From positions 576,962-640,961 of the forward strand of contig NZ_JAGTXM010000002.1 of the NCBI RefSeq assembly GCF_018252635.1: 64,000 nt of DNA. Direction: 5' to 3'. Shown here piece after piece: positions 1 to 9,721 of the stretch (the stretch's first letter is position 1; the number at the start of each line of letters is the position of its first letter). The position numbers and the translations under genes were made by a program. This DNA comes from Citrobacter amalonaticus (GTDB lineage: Bacteria; Pseudomonadota; Gammaproteobacteria; Enterobacterales; Enterobacteriaceae). Under the pieces are notes generated by a model, which was given only the letters and a program-made list of their open reading frames with translations, was not told the DNA's origin and searched no databases.

Positions 1-1368
1 GCCCTGGGGCTGGGTAAGCTGTTTGGCTGGGACATCGGCCTGACGGCCGGTATGCTGGCCGGCTCAATGACGTCCACTCCGGTTCTTGTCGGTGCCGGCG
101 ATACGCTACGCCACTTCGGAATGGAGAGCGCCCAGCTTTCCCGGGCGCTGGATAATCTGAGCCTGGGCTATGCGTTAACCTACCTGATCGGTCTTGTCAG
201 TCTGATCGTCGGCGCACGCTATCTGCCTAAATTGCAGCATCAGGATCTGCAAACCAGCGCCCAACAAATCGCCCGTGAACGCGGTCTGGACACCGACACG
301 AACCGAAAGGTGTACCTGCCGGTTATTCGTGCTTACCGTGTCGGCCCGGAACTGGTAGCCTGGACCGACGGGAAAAATCTGCGTGAGCTGGGTATCTATC
401 GCGCAACGGGTTGCTACATTGAGCGCATCCGTCGTAACGGTATTCTGGCAAACCCGGACGGTGACGCGGTGCTACAGATGGGTGATGAAATCGCGCTGGT
501 CGGCTATCCGGATGCCCATGCTCGTCTCGACCCCAGCTTTCGTAACGGCAAAGAGGTTTTCGACCGCGACCTGCTCGATATGCGGATCGTCACGGAAGAG
601 ATCGTGGTGAAAAACCACAATGCAGTGGGGCGCCGTCTTGCGCAACTGAAGCTCACCGATCACGGCTGCTTCCTGAACCGCGTGATTCGTTCGCAGATTG
701 AAATGCCTATTGATGACAACGTCGTGCTCAACAAAGGCGACGTATTGCAGGTCAGCGGCGACGCGCGTCGGGTGAAAACGATCGCCGATCGCATTGGCTT
801 TATCTCGATTCACAGCCAGGTAACCGATCTGCTGGCCTTCTGTGCGTTCTTCATTATTGGTCTGATGATCGGCATGATCACCTTCCAGTTCAGCAACTTC
901 AGTTTCGGCATCGGTAACGCCGCCGGATTGCTGTTCGCCGGGATCATGCTGGGCTTCCTGCGTGCTAACCATCCCACGTTTGGCTATATCCCGCAGGGCG
1001 CGCTGAATATGGTGAAAGAGTTCGGCCTGATGGTCTTTATGGCGGGCGTTGGCTTAAGCGCGGGCAGCGGTATCGGTCAAGGGTTAGGGGCGATTGGCGG
1101 TCAAATGCTGATTGCTGGTCTGATCGTCAGCCTGGTGCCGGTGATCATTTGCTTCCTGTTCGGCGCCTATGTTCTGCGCATGAACCGGGCACTCCTTTTT
1201 GGTGCCATGATGGGGGCGCGGACCTGTGCACCTGCGATGGAAATCATTAGCGATACCGCACGAAGCAATATTCCGGCGCTGGGTTACGCAGGCACCTACG
1301 CGATAGCCAACGTGCTATTGACGCTGGCGGGGACACTCATCATCATCATCTGGCCGGGTTTAGGATAA
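1..1368 (+). CDS. ybjL: YbjL-type AAE-family putative transporter, 5'-truncated
   Basis: The reading frame is open from base 1, so the start lies outside the window. 455 codons remain; the E. coli protein has about 561 residues, so roughly 100 N-terminal residues are missing. The visible part begins in membrane helices, passes through two RCK_C/TrkA_C-like cytoplasmic domains (about residues 90-180 and 190-275) and ends in a second bundle of hydrophobic helices rich in GxxxG (about 275-455). This architecture is that of the aspartate:alanine exchanger (AspT/YidE/YbjL) family. The substrate of YbjL is not established. The gene is followed by the sRNA gene rybB, as in E. coli. The family assignment is firm; transport function is inferred. 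Confidence 0.93.
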   Translation, partial: ALGLGKLFGWDIGLTAGMLAGSMTSTPVLVGAGDTLRHFGMESAQLSRALDNLSLGYALTYLIGLVSLIVGARYLPKLQHQDLQTSAQQIARERGLDTDTNRKVYLPVIRAYRVGPELVAWTDGKNLRELGIYRATGCYIERIRRNGILANPDGDAVLQMGDEIALVGYPDAHARLDPSFRNGKEVFDRDLLDMRIVTEEIVVKNHNAVGRRLAQLKLTDHGCFLNRVIRSQIEMPIDDNVVLNKGDVLQVSGDARRVKTIADRIGFISIHSQVTDLLAFCAFFIIGLMIGMITFQFSNFSFGIGNAAGLLFAGIMLGFLRANHPTFGYIPQGALNMVKEFGLMVFMAGVGLSAGSGIGQGLGAIGGQMLIAGLIVSLVPVIICFLFGAYVLRMNRALLFGAMMGARTCAPAMEIISDTARSNIPALGYAGTYAIANVLLTLAGTLIIIIWPGLG

Positions 1369-1411
1369 AACTGAAGTTGTCCCTTAAGTGAAAATTTTTT
1401 GCAAATACGTA

Positions 1412-1439
1412 GAACTTTTCCTCAAGGCGTCAGTCATAA
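1412..1439 (+). promoter_or_regulatory. Sigma-E promoter of rybB
   Basis: GAACTT at 1412-1417 matches the sigma-E -35 element and TCATAA at 1434-1439 sits at the -10 position. This places the start at G1445, the first base of the RybB homology. Known: rybB transcription depends on RpoE in E. coli and Salmonella. Confidence 0.75.
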
Positions 1440-1444
1440 CTATT

Positions 1445-1523
1445 GCCACTGCTTTTCTTTGATGTCCCCAATTTGTGGAGCCCATCAACCCCGCCGTTTT
1501 GGTTCAAGGTTGATGGGTTTTTT
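1445..1523 (+). ncRNA. rybB: RybB small RNA
   Basis: The 79 bases are nearly identical to E. coli RybB. The 5' end GCCACTGCTTTTCTTTGATG is the conserved seed region that pairs with outer-membrane-protein mRNAs. The 3' end is a GC-rich hairpin (CCCATCAACC ... GGTTGATGGG) followed by six T residues, which acts as Rho-independent terminator and Hfq-binding tail. Known role: Hfq-dependent repression of ompC, ompW and other porin mRNAs during envelope stress. The position between ybjL and rcdA (ybjK) is the same as in E. coli. Confidence 0.95.
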
Positions 1524-1660
1524 GTTGCCTGAATTTCTCTTCCCCCGTCTTTACCCCTTTCCTCACCCATACTTACCAATGATCGGCATGAAGAGCAGGA
1601 TCGTGTGGCACAGGACATTTGTGTCGCCGGGGAGACAACCACTATCGCCCTCAACGATGC

Positions 1661-2200
1661 TCACCCGGCGATGCGTTTAACCATTCGCAGGATCTCTTCG
1701 CGCGTCATCGGCGTTCGGTCAGTCACAAAATGCAACGTCATCCCTTCAATAAAAGCGTCCAGCGCCCGGGCGGTAATAGGATCAAACCACTGCGCAAGGG
1801 TTGTCTGACTGGTTTGCATCCAGTCCTGCATCACATTTCTTAGCGCCGGCTTACGATTCATCATCGCGTACAGCTGGTACATCAGCTCCATATTACGCGG
1901 CGTCGTCACTTCTGAACTGTAAATGAGGGAGGTGATCGATTCACAGGCCATTTCCGGCCCGGTCACTCCGGCAAAAAAATCGCGATATTGCTGTGCCATG
2001 TCGCGCGTAAAACGCGTGAATGCCTCTTCAATCAGCGAGTCCATGCCCTCGAAGTAATACGTCATGGATCCCAGCGGAACTTCTGCGCAGCTGGCAATTT
2101 TACGATGCGTTACCGCACTGATTCCATGCTCAGCAATCGTCTCCAGCGTTGCCTGAAGTATCCTTTCCCGACGTTGTGGATCGTTTGGTCTTCTGCTCAT
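1661..2200 (-). CDS. rcdA: TetR-family regulator RcdA (YbjK)
   Basis: 179 residues, close to the 178 of E. coli RcdA. The N-terminal helix-turn-helix is visible as [19 protein letters not shown] (about residues 33-51), the usual TetR DNA-binding motif. The rest is a helical ligand-binding and dimer domain ending [15 protein letters not shown]. The ATG at 2200 is chosen because AGGGG lies just upstream and the protein then aligns with RcdA from its first residues; a longer frame to 2314 would run into the divergent gene. Known: RcdA activates the biofilm regulator csgD in E. coli. It is divergent from ybjJ, and a TGTAC inverted repeat in the shared 81-base gap is a likely operator. Confidence 0.9.
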   Translation of the reverse strand: MSRRPNDPQRRERILQATLETIAEHGISAVTHRKIASCAEVPLGSMTYYFEGMDSLIEEAFTRFTRDMAQQYRDFFAGVTGPEMACESITSLIYSSEVTTPRNMELMYQLYAMMNRKPALRNVMQDWMQTSQTTLAQWFDPITARALDAFIEGMTLHFVTDRTPMTREEILRMVKRIAG

Positions 2201-2219
2201 CAATTCCCCTTCTGATTTA

Positions 2220-2233
2220 TGTACAAATGTACA
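2220..2233. promoter_or_regulatory. Candidate RcdA/TetR operator
   Basis: A perfect inverted repeat, TGTAC-AAAT-GTACA, lies between the divergent rcdA and ybjJ starts, 20 bases upstream of the rcdA ATG. TetR-family regulators commonly bind such palindromes in their own divergent promoter. Assignment to RcdA is inferred from position only. Confidence 0.5.
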
Positions 2234-2281
2234 CAAACTTGCTAGTGTTGTCGCTATTGTTGTACTTCTGGTGCTTCCCTG

Positions 2282-3490
2282 ATGACAGTGACTTCCTCCC
2301 GCAAAGCCCTGCAACGCCGAACCTGGGCACTTTTTATGTTCTTCTTTTTGCCCGGTTTGCTGATGGCCTCCTGGGCCACACGTACACCTGCCATTCGTGA
2401 CACGCTCTCGGTCTCGACGGCGGAAATGGGGGCTGTGCTGTTTGGCCTCTCGATTGGTTCAATGAGCGGCATCCTTTGTTCGGCCTGGCTGGTGAAACGA
2501 TTTGGCACGCGAAAGGTGATTCGCACCACCATGTCCTGCGCGATTGTGGGGATGCTGATACTGAGCCTGGCACTTTGGCTCACCTCCCCTGTGCTGTTTG
2601 CGCTGGGTTTAGGTGTATTCGGCGCCAGTTTTGGTTCCGCAGAAGTGGCGATCAATATTGAAGGGGCAGCCGTTGAACGTGAGATGAACAAAACCGTGCT
2701 GCCGATGATGCACGGGTTTTACAGTTTCGGCACGCTGGCGGGCGCGGGTGTCGGAATGGCGCTAACGGCCTATGGCATAGCTGCAACCACACATATTGTG
2801 CTGGCCTCGCTGGCGGCCATTGCGCCGGTGTTTATTGCCATCAAAGCCATTCCCGATGGGACAGGTAAAAACGCCAGCGACGGTTCTCATCACCAGGAAA
2901 AAGGCGTCCCCTTCTGGCGCGATATTCAGTTACTGCTGATTGGCGTTGTGGTGTTGGCGATGGCCTTTGCTGAAGGTTCTGCCAACGACTGGCTGCCGCT
3001 GCTGATGGTCGATGGTCACGGGTTTAGCCCGACATCCGGCTCGCTGATTTACGCAGGATTCACGCTCGGGATGACCGTCGGACGCTTTACCGGCGGCTGG
3101 TTTATTGACCGCTACAGTCGTGTGGCGGTGGTTCGTGCCAGCGCCCTGATGGGTGCGCTCGGTATTGGTCTGATTATTTTCGTCGACAGCGCCTGGGTGG
3201 CAGGCGTCTCCGTGATACTGTGGGGCCTGGGGGCATCGCTCGGTTTCCCGTTAACCATTTCAGCGGCCAGCGACACCGGGCCAGATGCACCGACGCGCGT
3301 CAGCGTCGTGGCAACCACCGGGTATCTGGCGTTTCTCGTTGGCCCTCCGCTGCTGGGCTACCTCGGCGAACACTATGGTTTACGTAGCGCCATGCTGGTG
3401 GTGCTGGCGCTGGTGCTGCTGGCCGCTGTTGTCGCCAGAGCCGTTGCCAAACCAAATTCAACGACGCAAACTGCGATGGAGAAGGGATAA
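2282..3490 (+). CDS. ybjJ: MFS transporter YbjJ
   Basis: 402 residues, the same length as E. coli YbjJ. The protein is hydrophobic throughout, with about 12 predicted membrane helices. The loop [11 protein letters not shown] after helix 2 resembles the MFS A-motif, and [10 protein letters not shown] is its repeat in the second half. The substrate is unknown. The gene starts 81 bases from the divergent rcdA. Its TAA directly abuts the ATG of ybjI, so the two are co-transcribed and probably translationally coupled. Pairing with a HAD phosphatase suggests transport of a compound that is phosphorylated or dephosphorylated inside the cell; that is inference. Confidence 0.9.
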   Translation: MTVTSSRKALQRRTWALFMFFFLPGLLMASWATRTPAIRDTLSVSTAEMGAVLFGLSIGSMSGILCSAWLVKRFGTRKVIRTTMSCAIVGMLILSLALWLTSPVLFALGLGVFGASFGSAEVAINIEGAAVEREMNKTVLPMMHGFYSFGTLAGAGVGMALTAYGIAATTHIVLASLAAIAPVFIAIKAIPDGTGKNASDGSHHQEKGVPFWRDIQLLLIGVVVLAMAFAEGSANDWLPLLMVDGHGFSPTSGSLIYAGFTLGMTVGRFTGGWFIDRYSRVAVVRASALMGALGIGLIIFVDSAWVAGVSVILWGLGASLGFPLTISAASDTGPDAPTRVSVVATTGYLAFLVGPPLLGYLGEHYGLRSAMLVVLALVLLAAVVARAVAKPNSTTQTAMEKG

Positions 3491-4303
3491 ATGGGTATTA
3501 AATTAATTGCAGTCGATATGGATGGCACTTTTCTGAGCGATCAAAAGACCTATAATCGCGAACGTTTTCTGGCGCAGTATCAGCAGATGAAAACCCAGGG
3601 CATTCGTTTTGCGGTCGCCAGCGGCAACCAGTATTACCAGCTCATCTCTTTCTTTCCTGAGATTGCCCATGAGATCTCCTTTGTCGCCGAAAACGGCGGT
3701 TGGGTGGTGAGCGAAGGTCAGGATATCTTTAATGGCGATCTGGCAAAGTCTGACTTTACCGCCATCGTCGATCACCTGTTGACCCGCGCCGATGTGGAAA
3801 TCATCGCCTGCGGTAAGAACAGCGCGTATACCCTGAAAGCGTACAACGACGAAATGAAAGCCACCGCTGGCATGTACTATCACCGCCTCGAGTTTGTGGA
3901 TGACTTCGATAACATCAATGATGTGTTTTTCAAATTTGGCCTCAACATTTCTGACGACAAGATCCCGGAAGTTCAGCAAGCGTTGCACGACACCATTGGC
4001 GATATCATGGTGCCCGTTCATACCGGCTATGGCAGTATCGATCTCATTATTCCCGGCGTACACAAAGCGAACGGTCTGCGCCTGCTACAGCAGCGTTGGG
4101 GGATTGATGATAGCGACGTGGTGGCGTTTGGCGATGGCGGCAATGATATTGAAATGCTGCGCCAGGCGGGCTTTAGTTTTGCGATGGAAAATGCGGCGGA
4201 TGTTGTGGCGAAGGCCGCGAAATACCGCGCAGGCTCGAACAACGAGGAAGGTGTTCAGGACATCATTGATTGCGTCCTGAAAAACGAAGCGCCGTTTAAT
4301 TAA
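3491..4303 (+). CDS. ybjI: HAD-family (Cof-type) phosphatase YbjI
   Basis: 270 residues. HAD motif I is VDMDGTFL with nucleophile Asp9 and acid/base Asp11. Motif II is VASGNQ. The C-terminal motif IV is GDGGNDIEML, which ligates magnesium. The large C2B cap between them is that of the Cof/YidA subgroup of sugar-phosphate and FMN phosphatases. E. coli YbjI has FMN/PLP and erythrose-4-phosphate phosphatase activity in vitro. The start codon follows the ybjJ stop without a gap, after the sequence GGAGAAGGG, which provides the ribosome binding site. It is a close paralogue of YbiV at 26.8 kb. Confidence 0.92.
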   Translation: MGIKLIAVDMDGTFLSDQKTYNRERFLAQYQQMKTQGIRFAVASGNQYYQLISFFPEIAHEISFVAENGGWVVSEGQDIFNGDLAKSDFTAIVDHLLTRADVEIIACGKNSAYTLKAYNDEMKATAGMYYHRLEFVDDFDNINDVFFKFGLNISDDKIPEVQQALHDTIGDIMVPVHTGYGSIDLIIPGVHKANGLRLLQQRWGIDDSDVVAFGDGGNDIEMLRQAGFSFAMENAADVVAKAAKYRAGSNNEEGVQDIIDCVLKNEAPFN

Positions 4304-4323
4304 CGACGAATAGGGTCATTCAC

Positions 4324-4385
4324 CAGGCCGGATAAGGTGTTTACACCGCCATCCGGCTTTATTGCCAGATGGCGGTGCGCTTAGC
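4324..4385. repeat. REP/BIME palindromic repeat
   Basis: GCCGGATAAGGTG ... CACCGCCATCCGGC forms a long imperfect stem (4327-4357), followed by a second partial copy (GCCAGATGGCGGTGCGCTTA). This is the PU/REP consensus, placed between the convergent ybjI and mdfA genes. In E. coli K-12 this interval holds ybjH; here there is no room for it. Confidence 0.8.
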
Positions 4386-4403
4386 GGGTCAACAATGTCG
4401 CCA

Positions 4404-5636
4404 TCATCCTTCCCGCGTATTCCCGACCTGCTTATCTTTCAGAAAGATAAACATTAACAGTAGCCACAAAATACCATTTGCCAGGTTAAACAGGCTGAAC
4501 AGGCCGTTCCCTCCGCTTAACCAGGCGTATTTGCTCAGTTCAATCCCGACGGTAAAGATCAGCATTTGCAGCATTCCCATCGCCGCAGAGACTGTGCCTT
4601 TACTCATGTCGCTGGCGAACAGCGTAAGGCGTACCAGCCCGGCGTTGGCTACGCCGATGCCGAACGCGTAAACGCTCAGCCCCGCCGTCATCCACAAATA
4701 CGCGTGAGAGGCGACCACCGTTGCCGTTGCGGCGATCATCAGCCCGAGCACAATCGGCCAGCCGCCCATAATGATGAGCGAACGTACCTTACAGCGCGAG
4801 GTCAGGCGCGCCAGCACCAGGTTTCCGGCGATCAGTGCGCCAAAAATCGGTACCTGTAACAGGCCGTACTCGTAACTGCTAAGCTGCTCACCGCTAATGA
4901 TGATAATCGGCGACTGGGCAATCCAGGCCAGCAGTGGCAGGCTGACAAATCCCAGCGCCAGCGCGCCGGCGACAAAGCGCCCATTTTTCAGCACCAGCCT
5001 GTAATCACTGCCCAGCGCCTTCAGGGACAGCGGCTCGCCGATCCGCGTGGCGGTCTCCGGCATCGCCCGTTGCAAGCCAAAGAACGCGATCGCCGCCAGT
5101 ACGGCGAACAGCACAAACATCCCTTCCCACGGCAGGACATGCACCCAGGCAGCCCCCACCAACGGCCCCAGCAATGGCGCTATCAGCGCGACGTTCGCCA
5201 TCAGCGCGGTGATTTTGATACACACCGCCTCTTCAAAAGACTCCTGGATCGCCGCATAACCCACCGCGCCAATAAAGCACAGGCTAATGCCCTGCAAAAA
5301 TCGCAACAGCGTAAATTGCTCAATGCTTTGCGCCAGCAGCGTCGCGAGGCAAGTGACAATGAACCACACCACGCCCGCTAACATCACCGGACGACGACCA
5401 ATACGATCCGACAATGGCCCTAGCAACCATTGCAGAAACATGCCGCCTGCCAGATAAGCGGTCATGGAGGTCGGTACCCAGTCGATCCCCGCCTGATACT
5501 GCTCCACCACCGCCAGCATACCGGGTTGGATCATATCGTTGCCAATGTAGGTGGAGAATTCGTAGAGCACCAGACAGAGAGGGAAAAGTAGCGCCTGACG
5601 TCCAAGACGGGCACCTTGTTGTAAACGGTTTTGCAT
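4404..5636 (-). CDS. mdfA: MdfA multidrug efflux MFS transporter
   Basis: 410 residues, the size of E. coli MdfA (Cmr). Twelve hydrophobic segments are visible. The residues known to matter in MdfA are present: Glu26 and Asp34 in the first helix ([11 protein letters not shown]) and Arg112 in LLRFLQG. The cytoplasmic loop [13 protein letters not shown] is the MFS A-motif. Known function: proton-coupled export of chloramphenicol, lipophilic cations and other drugs, and cation/proton exchange at alkaline pH. It is convergent with ybjI and divergent from ybjG. Presence in the core genome is normal for enterics and is not by itself evidence of acquired resistance. Confidence 0.95.
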   Translation of the reverse strand: MQNRLQQGARLGRQALLFPLCLVLYEFSTYIGNDMIQPGMLAVVEQYQAGIDWVPTSMTAYLAGGMFLQWLLGPLSDRIGRRPVMLAGVVWFIVTCLATLLAQSIEQFTLLRFLQGISLCFIGAVGYAAIQESFEEAVCIKITALMANVALIAPLLGPLVGAAWVHVLPWEGMFVLFAVLAAIAFFGLQRAMPETATRIGEPLSLKALGSDYRLVLKNGRFVAGALALGFVSLPLLAWIAQSPIIIISGEQLSSYEYGLLQVPIFGALIAGNLVLARLTSRCKVRSLIIMGGWPIVLGLMIAATATVVASHAYLWMTAGLSVYAFGIGVANAGLVRLTLFASDMSKGTVSAAMGMLQMLIFTVGIELSKYAWLSGGNGLFSLFNLANGILWLLLMFIFLKDKQVGNTREG

Positions 5637-5762
5637 GCAATCTCTTCGACAATAAAAAATCGCGCAAAGTGTAATGAAAGTGCCTCACCTGAGATAGTGA
5701 ATTATGCGTGGTAAACGCAAAATGCGCACATTTTTACCCGCTTATGAAAATCTTCCCTGGGG

Positions 5763-5779
5763 TTTAAGGTTAATCTACG
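5763..5779 (+). promoter_or_regulatory. Candidate PmrA-type box upstream of ybjG
   Basis: TTTAAG-GTTAA-TCTACG resembles the PmrA direct repeat YTTAAK-N5-YTTAAK; the first half is exact and the second matches in about four of six positions. ybjG is a reported PmrA target in Salmonella. The weak second half keeps confidence low. Confidence 0.35.
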
Positions 5780-5931
5780 TTAGCGCGGTTATGCTGGGTG
5801 AAAAATCACGAGCAATGTCGCAAACGCCTTCATTTTACAGGTAAATAAGACAATCCCTCTTTACCCCGTGGATGGACACTTTTATTCTCGGCCTGCCTGG
5901 ATATTCATTAAACGAACTGAGTCTGACTGCT

Positions 5932-6540
5932 ATGCTGGAAAATATTAACTATTCGCTGTTCTACTTCATCAATGCCACGCCGGACTCGGCATCGTGGATG
6001 ATATCGCTGGCCATTTTAATCGCCAGAGATCTTATCAATATCGTCCCGCTGTTAGCCGTTGTTCTCTGGCTGTGGGGACCGCGCGAACAGGTTTGTGCGC
6101 AGCGCCAGTTGATCGTCAAAATGGCGATGGCGCTGGTCGTTAGCCTGTTAGTGTCCTGGAGCATGGGACATCTCTTCCCACACGATCGTCCGTTTGCCGA
6201 TCACATTGGCTACAATTATCTCCAGCATGCGGCAGATGACTCGTTCCCCAGCGATCACGGTACGGTGATATTTACTTTCGCGCTGGCGTTTTTGTTCTGG
6301 CATCGTCTCTGGTCCGGGGTCCTGTTGATGGCGTTGGCCGTGACCATTGCCTGGTCGCGGGTCTATCTTGGCGTGCACTGGCCGCTCGACATGCTCGGCG
6401 GGCTGCTGGCAGGGATGATCGGCTGCCTGAGCGCACAGATTTTCTGGCAAAAATTCGGCCCGGCCCTCTATCGTAGCCTGCAACATTGTTACCGCATCTG
6501 CTTTGCCCTGCCGATTCGTAAAGGCTGGGTGCGTGACTAG
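5932..6540 (+). CDS. ybjG: Undecaprenyl-diphosphate phosphatase YbjG (PAP2 family)
   Basis: 202 residues from the ATG that aligns with E. coli YbjG (198 residues); an in-frame ATG at 5872 would add 20 residues and neither start has a strong ribosome binding site. The PAP2 phosphatase motifs are complete: HDRP near residue 82, PSDHGT (PSGH-like) and SRVYLGVHWPLD. Several membrane helices surround them. Known role: dephosphorylation of undecaprenyl diphosphate on the periplasmic face, recycling the lipid carrier for peptidoglycan and O-antigen synthesis alongside UppP and PgpB. A short insertion (PREQVC) in the loop after helix 2 is absent from the K-12 protein. It is followed by a hairpin and deoR. 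Confidence 0.92.
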   Translation: MLENINYSLFYFINATPDSASWMISLAILIARDLINIVPLLAVVLWLWGPREQVCAQRQLIVKMAMALVVSLLVSWSMGHLFPHDRPFADHIGYNYLQHAADDSFPSDHGTVIFTFALAFLFWHRLWSGVLLMALAVTIAWSRVYLGVHWPLDMLGGLLAGMIGCLSAQIFWQKFGPALYRSLQHCYRICFALPIRKGWVRD

Positions 6541-6561
6541 ACGAAGGAAAAAAGAGTAGTA

Positions 6562-6592
6562 TTAAGCGCTCTGAAAGAGTCAGGGCGCTTAA
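6562..6592 (+). terminator. Hairpin between ybjG and deoR
   Basis: TTAAGCGCTCTGA and TCAGGGCGCTTAA form a 13-base stem with one T-G pair and a 5-base loop, followed by an AT-rich stretch (AATTATT) rather than a clean T run. It is probably the ybjG terminator; it could also be in the deoR leader. Confidence 0.5.
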
Positions 6593-6611
6593 TTATTCAT
6601 CCAGGGGAATT

Positions 6612-7370
6612 ATGGAAACACGTCGCGAAGAGCGTATTGGTCAATTGCTGCAGGCACTGAAACGCAGCGATAAACTCCATCTTAAGGAAGCCGCGACCCT
6701 GCTGGGCGTCTCTGAAATGACCATTCGCCGCGACCTGAATAACAACAGCGCGCCAGTGGTGCTGTTAGGCGGCTATATTGTGCTGGAACCCCGCAGCGCC
6801 AGCCACTATCTGCTCAGCGATCAAAAATCCCGTCTGGTGGAAGAAAAGCGTCGCGCGGCGCAACTGGCGGCAAGCCTGGTACAGCCGCATCAGACGTTGT
6901 TTTTTGACTGCGGCACGACAACGCCGTGGATTATCGAAGCGATCAATAATGATATCCCGTTTACCGCCGTTTGTTATTCCCTGAATACCTTTCTGGCGTT
7001 GCAGGAGAAACCCCTGTGCCGGGCGATCCTCTCCGGCGGTGAGTTTCACGCCAGCAATGCGATTTTCAAACCGCTCGATGCTCAGGAAACCCTGAACAAT
7101 ATCTGTCCGGATATCGCCTTTTATTCCGCCGCGGGCGTTCATATCGACAAAGGGGCGACCTGTTTTAATCTGGAAGAACTGCCGGTAAAACGCTGGGCAA
7201 TGTCGATGGCGCAACAGCACGTGCTGGTGGTGGATCACAGCAAATTTGGCAAGGTCCGTCCGGCGCGGATGGGAGATTTAAAACACTTTAACGTCGTGGT
7301 AAGCGACTGCAGCCCTGACGATGAATTTGTCCGCTTCGCTAAAGCGCAGCGAATCAAGCTGATGTACTAA
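6612..7370 (+). CDS. deoR: Deoxyribose operon repressor DeoR
   Basis: 252 residues, the length of E. coli DeoR. The N-terminal helix-turn-helix is LKEAATLLGVSEMTIRRDL (about residues 24-42). The C-terminal DeoR sensor domain carries the family motifs FFDCGTTT and VLVVDHSKFGK, a NagB/RpiA-like sugar-phosphate-binding fold. Known function: repression of deoCABD and related nucleoside catabolism genes, relieved by deoxyribose-5-phosphate. AGGGGAATT provides the ribosome binding site. The gene stands alone between ybjG and dacC, as in E. coli. Confidence 0.96.
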   Translation: METRREERIGQLLQALKRSDKLHLKEAATLLGVSEMTIRRDLNNNSAPVVLLGGYIVLEPRSASHYLLSDQKSRLVEEKRRAAQLAASLVQPHQTLFFDCGTTTPWIIEAINNDIPFTAVCYSLNTFLALQEKPLCRAILSGGEFHASNAIFKPLDAQETLNNICPDIAFYSAAGVHIDKGATCFNLEELPVKRWAMSMAQQHVLVVDHSKFGKVRPARMGDLKHFNVVVSDCSPDDEFVRFAKAQRIKLMY

Positions 7371-7378
7371 TTGCGGTT

Positions 7379-7407
7379 TGCCGGACAGGCGTCAGCGCTA
7401 TCCGGCA
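7379..7407. repeat. REP-like palindrome
   Basis: TGCCGGACAGGCG ... CGCTATCCGGCA forms a REP-type stem in the 48-base gap between the convergent deoR and dacC genes, where it may terminate or stabilise both transcripts. Confidence 0.65.
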
Positions 7408-7418
7408 ACCATCAGAAC

Positions 7419-8621
7419 TTAAGAGAACCAGCTACCGAACCACTGATGGAATTTCATCAACACGAAATCCCACATCCGCCCAAAGAACCCGCCCTCTTCT
7501 ACCGACTCCATCACAATCAGTGGACGCTGTTCAATCGATTTGCCGTTCAGCTGGAAGTCAATTGTCCCAACCACCTGGCCTTTTTTCAGCGGCGCGGTGA
7601 GCTGTGGTTCAGTCAGCGTAAAGCTGGCTTTCAGGTTTTTCAGTTGACCACGCGGAATGGTCACAGAACCGGCTTCGCCTGCCCCCAGATTCACCTCACT
7701 CTTATCACCAAACCAGACGCGCTGGGTCACAAAGGTGGCATCCGGTTTGATTGGCGTTACGGTCTCAAAGAAGCGGAAACCCCAGGTCAACAGTTTTTCA
7801 GATTCATTAAAGCGGATACGGTCAGTTTTGGTACCTAATACCACCGAAATCAGACGCATATCGCCCTGGGTGGCCGACGCGACCAGGTTGTATCCGGCTC
7901 CCGCCGTGGTGCCTGTCTTCATGCCGTCAACGTTAAGGCTGGAGCTCCAGAGCAGACGGTTACGGTTGGGCTGGCGAATCTTGTTAAAAGTGAACTCTTT
8001 CTCTTTATGGATCGCATACTCTTCCGGCACATCACGGATCAATGCTTTACCCAGCAGCGCCATATCGCGGGCGGTGCTGAACTGGCCCGGCGCATCGAGA
8101 CCGTGAACCGTCTGGAAGGTGGTGTTCGTCAGTCCAAGCTTTTTCGCATAGCCATTCATCAGACCGATAAACGACTCCTGGCTCCCCGCGACATAGTCTG
8201 CAAGTGCGATACAGGCGTCGTTGCCGGACTGAATAATCACCCCTTTATTGAGATCGGAAACCGCCACCCGATCGCCGGGTTTCAGGAACATGACCGAGGA
8301 GCCACGCAGCGCCGGGTTACCGGTCGCCCAGGCATCTTTGCCTATTGTCACCATGTCGGTCAGTTTAATTTTTCCCGCCTTGAGTGCCTGTCCCACCACA
8401 TAGCTGGTCATGATTTTCGTCAGACTGGCAGGATCCAGTTTCTCATCAGCATTGCCTTCTGCCAGTACCTTACCGCTGGCGTAATCCATTAAAATCCACG
8501 CGCGGGCATCGACGCCCGGCGCATCAATGGTCTGTTCAGCCGCTATCACCGTCGGCGCAAAGAGAAAGAGAAGTGCTGAACCCGCTGCAAAATTACGAAG
8601 GGAAGAAACGTATTGCGTCAT
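7419..8621 (-). CDS. dacC: D-alanyl-D-alanine carboxypeptidase DacC (PBP6)
   Basis: 400 residues, the length of E. coli DacC, starting at the ATG at 8621 after GGGTGGCATTT. An N-terminal signal peptide ends near VIAAEQ. All penicillin-binding motifs are present: SLTK with nucleophile Ser66 and Lys69, SGN at 132-134, and KTG at 235-237. A C-terminal beta domain follows, then the amphipathic helix ([16 protein letters not shown]) that anchors PBP6 to the outer face of the inner membrane. Known function: removal of the terminal D-alanine from peptidoglycan pentapeptides, mainly in stationary phase. Confidence 0.97.
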   Translation of the reverse strand: MTQYVSSLRNFAAGSALLFLFAPTVIAAEQTIDAPGVDARAWILMDYASGKVLAEGNADEKLDPASLTKIMTSYVVGQALKAGKIKLTDMVTIGKDAWATGNPALRGSSVMFLKPGDRVAVSDLNKGVIIQSGNDACIALADYVAGSQESFIGLMNGYAKKLGLTNTTFQTVHGLDAPGQFSTARDMALLGKALIRDVPEEYAIHKEKEFTFNKIRQPNRNRLLWSSSLNVDGMKTGTTAGAGYNLVASATQGDMRLISVVLGTKTDRIRFNESEKLLTWGFRFFETVTPIKPDATFVTQRVWFGDKSEVNLGAGEAGSVTIPRGQLKNLKASFTLTEPQLTAPLKKGQVVGTIDFQLNGKSIEQRPLIVMESVEEGGFFGRMWDFVLMKFHQWFGSWFS

Positions 8622-8868
8622 AAATGCCACCCGAGTATCCATTCAAAAAATATACGTCATACCACCGTATAATAAGTGCGGTGAGTAATAACGCACTAAG
8701 AAGCGTAAGGGAACCGTAAGTTGGTAAAGTTTTTAAAGTTTATGCAATAACCCCCTGCGATGCCGTACCGGAGAGGATTTTTTTGTTGGCTGTTGCGTAA
8801 ATGTTAGGTTTATCTCACCATGTGGAGTGAACGCAGCCCTGAGGCTGTCCATTTTTTGAGGGGTAATT

Positions 8869-9495
8869 ATGATTACGCTGTGGGGCCGGAATAACTCAAC
8901 CAACGTCAAAAAAGTGTTGTGGACGCTCGAAGAACTGGAATTGCCGTTTAATCATATCCTGGCGGGAGGACAGTTTGGTCTGAACCAGGATGCCGATTAT
9001 CTGGCGATGAACCCGAACGGTCTGGTGCCTTTGCTGCGTGATGATGAAAGCGACCTGCTGCTGTGGGAATCCAACGCCATCGTGCGTTACCTGGCCGCGC
9101 AATACGGACAAAAACGTCTGTGGGTTGAGTCTCCGGCGCGTCGGGCAGAGGGCGAAAAATGGATGGACTGGGCGAATCAGACCTTGAGTCCGGCACACCG
9201 TGTGGTGCTGTTTGGTTTAGTGAGAACGCCGCCGGAACAGCGCGATCGCGCCGCCATTGATGCGGGGGCGAAACGCTGCGACGAACTGTTTGCGATCCTC
9301 GATGCGGCGCTGGCCGACCAGCCCTGGTTCTCAGGCACAGAATTTGGCACTGGTGATATCGCCATCGCGCCGTTTGTCTACAACCTGTTCAACGTGGGAC
9401 TGACGTGGACACCGCGTCCGCATCTTGAGCGCTGGTACCAGCAGCTCAGCGAGCGCCCGGCGTTCCGTAAAACGGTCATGATCCCGGTCAGCTAA
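8869..9495 (+). CDS. gstB: Glutathione S-transferase GstB (YliJ)
   Basis: 208 residues, the same as E. coli GstB. The N-terminal thioredoxin-like domain begins [15 protein letters not shown] and contains the cis-Pro region (NGLVPLL) and the glutathione-binding [11 protein letters not shown]. An all-helical C-terminal domain ends [12 protein letters not shown]. Known: the E. coli enzyme conjugates glutathione to bromoacetate and related haloacids. A GAGGGG ribosome binding site lies just before the ATG. A small hairpin (CAGCCCTGAGGCTG, 8835-8848) followed by six T residues lies 10 bases upstream of the ribosome binding site and might attenuate transcription. Confidence 0.94.
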   Translation: MITLWGRNNSTNVKKVLWTLEELELPFNHILAGGQFGLNQDADYLAMNPNGLVPLLRDDESDLLLWESNAIVRYLAAQYGQKRLWVESPARRAEGEKWMDWANQTLSPAHRVVLFGLVRTPPEQRDRAAIDAGAKRCDELFAILDAALADQPWFSGTEFGTGDIAIAPFVYNLFNVGLTWTPRPHLERWYQQLSERPAFRKTVMIPVS

Positions 9496-9721
9496 GCCGT
9501 TCAGGCGCGCGGCCTGTTGCCGTGCGTCTGTTATTCACTAAAACCCATCACCCACGGCAATATATTTTATCTTTATATTTCAAATAATTATACCTCCTGT
9601 GCGCACTCAAAAAATACGATACTGAATTCGTGAAGCGCTTTGCAGAAAGTCGCTGCCGCCATTGCCGCAAAGTCGAAACTAATCAACATTAGCGAGCAAA
9701 CGATCTGCATGGAGACCAACG

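Noticed and set aside
5872-5931. Longer ybjG start adding 20 residues
   Set aside because: The added part is not in E. coli YbjG and has no better ribosome binding site; kept as an alternative only.
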